The notes under the pieces were generated by a model that saw only the letters and a list, made by a program, of their open reading frames with translations, did no database searches and had not been told where the DNA came from. The translations under genes were made by a program, and so were the position numbers. A stretch of 11,091 nt of DNA from Propionibacteriaceae bacterium (GTDB taxonomy: Bacteria > Actinomycetota > Actinomycetes > Propionibacteriales > Propionibacteriaceae): positions 1 to 11,091 of the forward strand of contig PMLO01000082.1 of the NCBI GenBank assembly GCA_003158895.1. Reading direction: 5' to 3'. Below are positions 6,048-11,091 of the stretch, in pieces (within the stretch, counting starts at the first letter, position 1; every line of letters begins with the position of its first letter).

Positions 6048-6839
6048 TCAACCCGGGACGACGTTCTCCACGGCCCCGCCGAAGCGACGGTCGCGACGGG
6101 CGTAGACCTCGACCGCGCGCCACAGGTCGCGACGGTCCACGTCCGGCCACAGCGTGTCGGAGAAGACGAACTCGGCGTACGCGGCCTGCCACAGCAGGAA
6201 GTTGCTCGAGCGCTGCTCTCCGCTGGAGCGCCAGAAGAGGTCTACATCGGGAATCTCGGGCTCGTCCAGGAAGTGCCGGAACCGCTCTTCGGTGATCCGC
6301 GATGGGTCCAGCTTGCCTTGCTTCGCGAGCTCGGCAACCTTCCGTACCGCGTCGATGATCTCCGCGCGCCCGCCGTAGTTGACGCAGAACTGGAGGGTCA
6401 GCGTCGTGTTGTCCTGAGACTGCTTTTCGGCGTCCTCCAGCTCGCGGATGACTGAGCCCCACAGACGAGGCCGGCGACCGGCCCACCGGATCCGTACGCC
6501 GAGCGCGTCGAGCTGGTCGCGGCGACGGTGGATGACGTCACGGTTGAAGCCCATGAGCCAGCGCACCTCGTCGGGGGAGCGCTTCCAGTTCTCCGTCGAG
6601 AACGCGTACGCGCTCAGGTAGGGGATCCCCAGTTCGATCGCGCCCTCGATGACGTCGAACAAGGCGTCCTCGCCGCGGGCGTGGCCCTCGGTCCGACGCA
6701 GCCCGCGGGCCTTCGCCCAGCGCCCGTTCCCGTCCATGACGATCGCCACGTGCCGCGGGATCAGCTCACGAAGGATCTGTGGCGGGCGAGCACCTGACGG
6801 GTGGGGGACCGGTGGGCGCGGTTCTCGACGGGCGGGCAC
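6048..6839 (-). CDS. uppS: Isoprenyl transferase (undecaprenyl/decaprenyl diphosphate synthase family)
   Basis: cis-Prenyltransferase that condenses isopentenyl diphosphate units onto an allylic diphosphate to make the long Z-polyprenyl diphosphate carrier for cell-wall synthesis; it acts at the inner face of the membrane. The signature MDGNGRWAKARG is at residues 35-46 with catalytic Asp36. STENW is at 81-85, VNYGGR at 153-158, and the diphosphate-binding block RSSGEQRSSNFLLWQ at 204-218 keeps both Arg (204, 210) and Ser212. Glu223 matches the Mg-binding Glu. At 263 aa the length is normal. The GTG start at 6837-6839 is favoured because the N-terminus (VPHPSGARPP) is the form usual in actinobacterial homologues. 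No Shine-Dalgarno precedes it, but TATCGT lies 6 nt upstream, consistent with a leaderless mRNA. The MFS gene ends 24 nt upstream on the same strand, so read-through is also possible. Confidence 0.95.
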   Translation of the reverse strand: MPARREPRPPVPHPSGARPPQILRELIPRHVAIVMDGNGRWAKARGLRRTEGHARGEDALFDVIEGAIELGIPYLSAYAFSTENWKRSPDEVRWLMGFNRDVIHRRRDQLDALGVRIRWAGRRPRLWGSVIRELEDAEKQSQDNTTLTLQFCVNYGGRAEIIDAVRKVAELAKQGKLDPSRITEERFRHFLDEPEIPDVDLFWRSSGEQRSSNFLLWQAAYAEFVFSDTLWPDVDRRDLWRAVEVYARRDRRFGGAVENVVPG

Positions 6840-6845
6840 GACGCG

Positions 6846-6851
6846 ACGATA
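6846..6851 (-). promoter_or_regulatory. Candidate -10 box for a leaderless uppS transcript
   Basis: The minus strand reads TATCGT, then 6 nt, then the GTG start of uppS. This puts the transcription start at or next to the first base of the start codon. A matching -35 hexamer is not evident, as in many leaderless actinobacterial promoters. Confidence 0.35.
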
Positions 6852-6863
6852 CCGCTGCCGTGC

Positions 6864-8312
6864 TCAGCTCAGCTCGGCAATCGTCTCCCGGGCCTGCGGC
6901 GCGGCGAGGGTGGCGCCCTGCTTCGGCATCGAAAGGGCGGCCACGAGCAGCAGTACGGCGATGCCCGTGGCGGCGACGAACACCGACGTAGCGGCTGCTG
7001 TCATGGTGGCTGGGCTCTGCTCGTTGCCCCCGTGCGCGGCGATCACACCGTTCGCGACGGCGCCGAGGACGGCGGCACCCAGGGCCTGCCCGACGGACCT
7101 GAAGAGCATCTGGGTGCCCGTGACGACCCCTCGTTCCTCCCAGGAGACGCTGGACTGCGCCGCGACGAGCGTCGTCACGGCCGAGAACCCGAACCCGGCG
7201 CCGATGACGAAGCAGATGCCGGCCACGAGCAGGATGGATGGGTACCGCGTCGACCAGCTCAGCGCGCCCGTGCCGAGGACCAGCACGCTGCCGCCGAAGA
7301 TCGCCGTGGAGCGGAAGCCGAAACGCAGGTACGCACGGCCCGCGAGCGTCGCCGCGATCGGCCAGCCGATGGTGAGAGCGCCGAGCGCCAGGCCGGCGAT
7401 GATCGGGGCAGCACCCGTCGTGACCGAGAGGAACGTCGGTACGAACTCCGTCAGCCCGATGAGGCCGGCGCCGACGAAGAACCCGAGCACGTTCGTCGAC
7501 AGCAGCAGACGTCGCCCCAGGAGCGTGAACGGCAGTACGGGCTCCGCCGCGCTGCGCTCGACGAACGCGAAGACGACCAGCAGGACCCCACCGGCACCGA
7601 ACACCCCCAGCGTCGGCGCCGACGTCCAGCCCCAGGCATGGCCCTGCAGGACTCCGAGGATGAGCAGCGTCAGGGCCGCCGTGAACAACGTCGCCCCCGC
7701 GTAGTCGATGCGGTGCGACCGCCTCTCGACCTTCTCCTTGAACCGCGTCCAGATCATCCAGCCCGCCGCGAGGCAGAGTGGGATGTTGATGAGGAAGATG
7801 CCGCGCCACAGGTCGAGCTGCGCGAAGACGCCGCCCAGGGTCGGCCCGACGACGGCGGAGATCGCCCAGACGCTGGCCATGTAGCCCTGGACGCGAGCGC
7901 GCTCCTCGAGCGTGTACATGTCGCCGACCATCGTGATCGCCATCGGCAGTACCGCGCCGGCTCCGATGCCCTGGATCGCGCGGAAGGCGATGAGGCTCGG
8001 CATGCTCCAGGCGGCCGCGGCCAGTATCGACCCGAGCAGGAACGCCCCGATGCCGAACATCATGATGGGCTTGCGACCGATGGTGTCAGCGAGCTTCGCG
8101 TACAAGGGCACGGTGACGGCCGACGCCAGCATGTACACCGAGAACAGCCACGGGAAATGGGCGAAGCCGCCGATGCCGGCGACGATCGACTGCACGGCGG
8201 TGGCGATGACCGTCGAGTCGATGGCGACCAGCCCCGTCGCGAGCATCATGGCAAGCAGGAGCGGTCCGCGCTCCGATCGAAGACCGATGCCCGCTCTGTC
8301 CGCAATCGCCAC
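6864..8312 (-). CDS. MFS transporter, DHA2-type drug/proton antiporter
   Basis: Polytopic inner-membrane exporter of 482 aa, consistent with the 14-helix DHA2 (EmrB/QacA-like) group that uses the proton gradient to expel drugs or metabolites. Visible motifs: LVAIDSTVIATAV in helix 1 (28-40, the DHA2 D/T-V motif), motif A LADTIGRKP between helices 2 and 3 (74-82), motif B RAIQGIGAGAVLP (111-123), and motif C SAVVGPTLGG in helix 5 (152-161, typical of antiporters). The GTG start at 8310-8312 has a strong Shine-Dalgarno (GAGGTGAGGAG, complement of 8318-8328) 5 nt away. It diverges from recO across a 149-bp intergenic region and is followed 24 nt later by uppS. No adjacent TetR or MarR regulator gene is present. 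The substrate is unknown. Confidence 0.93.
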   Translation of the reverse strand: MAIADRAGIGLRSERGPLLLAMMLATGLVAIDSTVIATAVQSIVAGIGGFAHFPWLFSVYMLASAVTVPLYAKLADTIGRKPIMMFGIGAFLLGSILAAAAWSMPSLIAFRAIQGIGAGAVLPMAITMVGDMYTLEERARVQGYMASVWAISAVVGPTLGGVFAQLDLWRGIFLINIPLCLAAGWMIWTRFKEKVERRSHRIDYAGATLFTAALTLLILGVLQGHAWGWTSAPTLGVFGAGGVLLVVFAFVERSAAEPVLPFTLLGRRLLLSTNVLGFFVGAGLIGLTEFVPTFLSVTTGAAPIIAGLALGALTIGWPIAATLAGRAYLRFGFRSTAIFGGSVLVLGTGALSWSTRYPSILLVAGICFVIGAGFGFSAVTTLVAAQSSVSWEERGVVTGTQMLFRSVGQALGAAVLGAVANGVIAAHGGNEQSPATMTAAATSVFVAATGIAVLLLVAALSMPKQGATLAAPQARETIAELS

Positions 8313-8461
8313 TGGCTCTCCTCACCTCGTTTCCCTTGGGCTGCAAGCCGCCATCGTCCCTGGGTATTCCCGGCGGGTGCTGATGACCTGCGACGATCGC
8401 GTGGTGATCCTTCCGGATCGGGCCTGACCAGCGACAATGGAGAGGATCGAGGGAGCGAACC
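8313..8461. promoter_or_regulatory. Divergent promoter region between the MFS exporter and recO
   Basis: This 149-bp gap must drive both genes, which carry their ribosome sites at its two ends. GACAAT at 8433-8438 is a weak -10 for recO without a convincing -35. GCGA-CGA-TCGC at 8393-8403 is a short dyad that could be an operator but is unremarkable in GC-rich DNA. No strong promoter is visible on either strand. Confidence 0.3.
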
Positions 8462-9193
8462 GTGCCGACGTACAACGATGAGGCGGTCGTCCTGCGCACG
8501 CACAAGTTGGGCGAGGCCGACCGGATCATCACGCTGCTCACGCGCAGGCACGGCAAGGTCCGTGCGGTGGCGAGGGGCGTACGGCGTTCCACCTCGAAGT
8601 TCGGCGCCAGGCTGGAGCCGTTCAGCCACGTCGACCTCCAGCTCGTCGTCGGGCGGAACCTCGACATCGTCGCCCAAGTGGTGAGCATGGACGCGTTCGG
8701 AGAACCGCTCATGAGCGACTATCCGCGGTACACGGCCGGGAACGCGATGCTCGAGGCTGCGGACAGGTTGGTCGGCGAAGAGGGCGAGCCGTCCGTACAG
8801 CACTATCTGCTCCTGGTCGGAGCCCTGCGTGCGCTCGGTACGGGCGACGAGCGTCCGAGTGCCCAGATCCTCGACTCGTACCTCCTGCGTGCCCTCGCCA
8901 TCGCCGGCTACGCTCCGTCGCTCGCCGAGTGTGCGCTGTGCGGAGGCAAGGACCGGCTGGAGTTCTTCAACCCGAGCACGGGCGGGATGGTCTGCCTTTC
9001 GTGTCGGCCCTCCGGGTCGTCGCGCGTCGACATCTCCACGGCCGCCCATCTCGGGGCGTTGCTGTCGGGGGACTGGGACGGTGTGGCGAAGTCATCGCCC
9101 AGTGTCCAGCGGACGGCATCCGGCCTTGTCTCCGCGTTCGCCGCTTGGCACATCGAGCGTGGTCTGAGAAGCCTGGCCCACGTCGAGCGTTAG
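8462..9193 (+). CDS. recO: DNA repair protein RecO
   Basis: Recombination mediator of the RecFOR pathway: it binds single-stranded DNA, displaces SSB and, with RecR, loads RecA. The N-terminal OB-fold (about 1-80) carries the family opening YNDEAVVLRTHKLGEADRIITLL and GKVRAVARGVRRSTSKFGARLEP. An all-helical domain follows with a four-cysteine zinc-binding site, CALC (157-160) and CLSC (178-181). At 243 aa it matches actinobacterial RecO. The GTG start at 8462 follows GAGGGAG (8449-8455) with 6-nt spacing. Actinobacterial recO is usually followed directly by uppS in the same direction; here uppS is on the other strand beyond an MFS gene and an MBL-fold gene follows instead. Confidence 0.96.
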   Translation: MPTYNDEAVVLRTHKLGEADRIITLLTRRHGKVRAVARGVRRSTSKFGARLEPFSHVDLQLVVGRNLDIVAQVVSMDAFGEPLMSDYPRYTAGNAMLEAADRLVGEEGEPSVQHYLLLVGALRALGTGDERPSAQILDSYLLRALAIAGYAPSLAECALCGGKDRLEFFNPSTGGMVCLSCRPSGSSRVDISTAAHLGALLSGDWDGVAKSSPSVQRTASGLVSAFAAWHIERGLRSLAHVER

Positions 9194-9251
9194 GTTTCGG
9201 CCCCTTGTCCGACGCGAGCGCCCCGCGCGCCCGTACGCACGCGCGTATGGC

Positions 9252-9257
9252 TATCGT
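9252..9257 (+). promoter_or_regulatory. Candidate -10 box for a leaderless MBL-hydrolase transcript
   Basis: TATCGT lies 7 nt before ATG 9265, the same hexamer and almost the same spacing as in front of uppS. It fits a leaderless promoter and helps choose the later ATG. The ATG at 9247 would overlap this box. No clear -35 hexamer is seen. Confidence 0.35.
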
Positions 9258-9264
9258 CAGGCCT

Positions 9265-9933
9265 ATGCCGGACGAGACAAGCCTGTACGACCTGCCCTTG
9301 GTCACGATCCGGCGCGTCGCCGTGACGGACATGGACAACAACGTCTACCTCGTCACGAGCAAGGACAGTGGCGCCCAGGTGCTCATCGACGCGGCGGGCG
9401 GAATCCGCAAGATTCACCGCATGCTCGAGGCGTCCGCTAACGACGCGTCCGAGCGGACGCGGTTGTCGCTGATCATCACGACCCACTCCCACCACGACCA
9501 CATCCGTGCGCTCCGCGAACTCGTCGACGAGACGGGCGTACGGACCGCGGCCGGGGCCGCTGACGCGTCGGCGATCACAGGCCAAACCGGCATCAAGCCC
9601 GACGTGCTCCTCAAGAACCGAGACATCGTGGCCGTCGAGGGCTTCGACCTCACCGTGATCCACCTCCGCGGGCACACCCCCGGCTCCGTCGCCCTCGCGT
9701 ACGTCCCCACCGATGGGGCCACGCACCTCTTCACCGGCGACTCGTTGTTCCCCGGCGGCGTCGGCAGCACCAACCAGGACGCCGAACGGTTCGCGTCCCT
9801 GTTCGCCGACGTCACATCGCGCATCTTCGACGTGTACAGCGACGACACCGTCGTACATCCCGGCCATGGGCAGCCCACCACGCTCGGCACCGAACGCCCG
9901 CACCTGGCCGAGTGGGAACAGCGCGGCTGGTGA
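9265..9933 (+). CDS. MBL-fold metallo-hydrolase (glyoxalase II-like)
   Basis: Zinc hydrolase of the metallo-beta-lactamase superfamily, 222 aa and cytosolic. The metal site is complete: THSHHDH at residues 73-79 (His74, His76, Asp78, His79), His137 in GHTPGS, Asp159 in FTGDSLFPGG, and His201 in HPGHGQ. The order and spacing resemble glyoxalase II-type thioesterases, but the C-terminal substrate domain of true GloB is missing. The reaction could be hydrolysis of a thioester or another ester and is not assignable. I chose ATG 9265 because a TATCGT box precedes it by 7 nt. ATG 9247 would add only MAIVRP, and the open frame back to 8929 lies inside recO. The gene starts 71 nt after recO and is followed by a 170-nt gap. 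Confidence 0.9.
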   Translation: MPDETSLYDLPLVTIRRVAVTDMDNNVYLVTSKDSGAQVLIDAAGGIRKIHRMLEASANDASERTRLSLIITTHSHHDHIRALRELVDETGVRTAAGAADASAITGQTGIKPDVLLKNRDIVAVEGFDLTVIHLRGHTPGSVALAYVPTDGATHLFTGDSLFPGGVGSTNQDAERFASLFADVTSRIFDVYSDDTVVHPGHGQPTTLGTERPHLAEWEQRGW

Positions 9934-9962
9934 GTCCCTGTGCGCCGAACCTCGCGGCCGTA

Positions 9963-9980
9963 AGGGTCGCCGAACACCCT
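9963..9980 (+). terminator. Weak hairpin after the MBL hydrolase
   Basis: AGGGT (9963-9967) pairs with ACCCT (9976-9980) around an 8-nt loop, 30 nt past the stop codon. The stem is only 5 bp and no T-run follows, so this is a tentative terminator. Confidence 0.2.
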
Positions 9981-10059
9981 GAGCTGCCACCGTCCGGGTG
10001 CCTCCTGGCTCGGACCAGTGCGATGGGCCGTCGTCTGGGCGTTGGCATCGATGTGTCCG

Positions 10060-10065
10060 TACGCT
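10060..10065 (+). promoter_or_regulatory. Candidate -10 box ahead of the mini-ORF and pseudouridine synthase
   Basis: TACGCT fits TANNNT and lies 7 nt before GTG 10073, the spacing of leaderless promoters and close to that before uppS and the MBL hydrolase. TTGGCA at 10042-10047 resembles a -35 box, but the 12-bp spacer is too short for a normal promoter. Confidence 0.25.
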
Positions 10066-10072
10066 GCTGGGC

Positions 10073-10105
10073 GTGACCTCATCCGGACCTGAAGCGGTGG
10101 CGTGA
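10073..10105 (+). CDS. Possible 10-codon leader ORF coupled to the pseudouridine synthase
   Basis: GTG at 10073 opens a frame encoding VTSSGPEAVA and stops at TGA 10103-10105. The last A is the first base of ATG 10105 (TGATG). If transcription starts leaderless at 10073, ribosomes finishing this ORF would be placed on the downstream start. It is too short for coding statistics, so this rests only on position and overlap. Confidence 0.2.
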   Translation: MTSSGPEAVA

Positions 10106-11028
10106 TGCCTCCCCGCTCTCCACTGCCGCAGCGGCACGGGCTGGATGCGGCGTGGGTGCGCACTCCCGACAACGATCCGTACACCCACCCGCGCTGGGCC
10201 ACGATGCGCGACTTCCTCGTCGACCGCCTCCCGGCGAGAGTCCCGGTCGGGGAGAGGCTGGCAGCGGGGGAGTTCGTCGACCAGGCGGGGCGTCGCTGGA
10301 CTGGGGAGGAGCCGTATCGACCGAACACGTTCGTCTGGTTCCACAGGCCGCTGAGATCCGAGCCGGTCGTGCCGTTCCCCGTTGGGGTGCTGCACCAGGA
10401 CGCACGCATCGTGGTCGTCGACAAGCCGCCCTTCCTGGCTACCATCCCCCGCGGTACGCACGTCCGGGAATCGGTACTGGTCAGGTTGCGCGACTCCTTG
10501 GGCCTGCCCGACCTCGCGCCGGCCCACCGGCTGGACCGTCTCACCGCGGGAGTGCTGGTTCTCACCACGCACCGGGAGCACCGGGCCGCCTACTCCGGGC
10601 TTTTCCAGACGCACAGCGTGGACAAGACCTATGAGGCGTTGGCGCCGTTCGACCCGACGCTGGAGCTTCCGCATCGCGTCATCGGCCGGATCGAGAAGCG
10701 GCGGGGGAACCTGCAGGCGGTAGTGGTGGCCGGAGAACCGAACGCCGAGACCCTGGTCGAACTCGTCGAGACGCGCGGCCAACTCGCGCGTTACCGGTTG
10801 ACGCCCACCACGGGGAAGACGCACCAGCTGCGGGTGCACATGGCCGCTCTGGGGCTGCCGATCCTGGGCGACCCGCTGTACCCCACGGTCCTGGACGTCG
10901 ACGCCGACGACTTCGACGCGCCCATGCAGCTCATAGCCCGCCGACTCCGTTTCACGGACCCGATCGACCAGACCACGCGCGACTACTCGAGCCGGTACGC
11001 CCTCGAGTGGCCCCGTGCGGCGCGGTGA
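10105..11028 (+). CDS. RluA-family RNA pseudouridine synthase
   Basis: Isomerises specific uridines in rRNA or tRNA to pseudouridine. The catalytic block HRLDRLTAGVLVL is at residues 141-153 with nucleophile Asp144. The family start of the catalytic domain, VLHQDARIVVVDKPP, is at 95-109, and the C-terminal RNA-binding signature GKTHQLRVHMAALGLPILGDPLYP is about 237-260. The first 90 or so residues are not clearly an S4 domain but could be a degenerate one (RDFLVDRLP, then FVDQAGRRW, then PYRPNTFVWFHRP). This resembles the RluA branch with N-terminal TruD/RluC-like extension; the target uridine is unknown. At 307 aa it is of usual size. I prefer ATG 10105 because of the TGATG overlap; GTG 10102 is one codon longer, and GGTGG at 10096-10100 is the only Shine-Dalgarno candidate. 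A second RNA-modification gene starts 4 nt after its stop. Confidence 0.92.
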   Translation: MPPRSPLPQRHGLDAAWVRTPDNDPYTHPRWATMRDFLVDRLPARVPVGERLAAGEFVDQAGRRWTGEEPYRPNTFVWFHRPLRSEPVVPFPVGVLHQDARIVVVDKPPFLATIPRGTHVRESVLVRLRDSLGLPDLAPAHRLDRLTAGVLVLTTHREHRAAYSGLFQTHSVDKTYEALAPFDPTLELPHRVIGRIEKRRGNLQAVVVAGEPNAETLVELVETRGQLARYRLTPTTGKTHQLRVHMAALGLPILGDPLYPTVLDVDADDFDAPMQLIARRLRFTDPIDQTTRDYSSRYALEWPRAAR

Positions 11029-11032
11029 GCAG

Positions 11033-11091
11033 ATGACCCCTATGACCCGTCCGCTGCGGATCTTGTTCCACTCGCCGCAGATCCCGAACAA
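11033..11091 (+). CDS. Probable tRNA 2'-O-methyltransferase, TrmL/SpoU type (partial, runs off the right edge)
   Basis: Only 19 codons are present: MTPMTRPLRILFHSPQIPN. The run RILFHSPQIPN matches the beginning of TrmL-like SPOUT methyltransferases, where a first strand is followed by a P-x-I-P-x-N-T-G-N segment; here the sequence stops at the N. These enzymes methylate the 2'-O of the wobble nucleotide (position 34) of certain tRNAs using S-adenosylmethionine. The gene starts 4 nt after the pseudouridine synthase stop, so the two form an RNA-modification operon. The start may be ATG 11033 or ATG 11042; GGTGAG at 11024-11029 is at 3 or 12 nt. With so few residues the family call is likely but not certain. 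Confidence 0.6.
   Translation, partial: MTPMTRPLRILFHSPQIPN

Noticed and set aside
6801..8684. Plus-strand open frame of 627 codons
   Set aside because: It lies opposite the MFS gene with its clear transporter motifs, runs into recO in another frame, and its product is dominated by Arg, Asp, Glu and Gly with no recognisable domain.
8929..9264. An N-terminal extension of the MBL hydrolase back into recO
   Set aside because: The extra residues are recO sequence read in another frame; the conserved MBL domain begins only after 9265.
9934..10104. A tRNA or small RNA gene in the gap before the pseudouridine synthase
   Set aside because: No cloverleaf, no GTTCRANYC T-loop and no strong terminator could be found; only a weak 5-bp stem is present.
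9190..11091. Minus-strand open frame of at least 633 codons
   Set aside because: It is antisense to the MBL hydrolase and the pseudouridine synthase, both of which have intact catalytic motifs; stop codons are simply rare on the reverse strand of GC-rich genes.

Overview
The window looks like chromosomal DNA of a high-GC Actinomycetota. The evidence is very GC-rich codon third positions, frequent GTG starts, a Streptomyces-like isoprenyl transferase N-terminus, and start codons 6-7 nt after a TANNNT box as in leaderless actinobacterial mRNAs. A Kribbella/Nocardioides-like (Propionibacteriales) origin is only a guess. I see no phage, plasmid, CRISPR, tRNA or rRNA signature. Left part (1-6047), carbohydrate metabolism: the tail of an unidentified gene overlaps by 4 nt a plus-strand Gfo/Idh/MocA oxidoreductase (64-1209). 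Facing it is a four-gene minus-strand operon read from 5616 down to 1339: MalF-like permease, MalG-like permease, a second Gfo/Idh/MocA oxidoreductase, and an alpha/beta hydrolase. Together they suggest uptake of a sugar or glycoside, its redox conversion, and removal of an ester group; the substrate cannot be read from sequence. The operon contains no solute-binding protein and no ATPase. The 127-bp gap where the two transcription units converge (1210-1338, just before the hydrolase stop) is filled by a striking structure: two tandem 21-bp repeats, a 17-nt loop, then two more copies inverted. The 431-bp region upstream of the operon (5617-6047) has no gene. It holds a good sigma-70-like promoter on the minus strand and several palindromes, two of which match the LacI/GalR operator pattern. 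Right part (6048-11091), housekeeping genes: uppS-type cis-prenyltransferase and a DHA2-type MFS exporter lie on the minus strand. They diverge from recO on the plus strand. After recO come an MBL-fold hydrolase, an RluA-family pseudouridine synthase, and the first 19 codons of a probable TrmL-like tRNA 2'-O-methyltransferase cut by the window edge. uppS is normally next to and co-directional with recO in actinobacteria, so the inverted uppS with an exporter in between is a local rearrangement. I did not find a convincing new multi-gene system. The observations most worth following are the inverted tandem repeat, the operon lacking a binding protein together with its putative LacI-type control region, and the leaderless/mini-ORF start arrangements.
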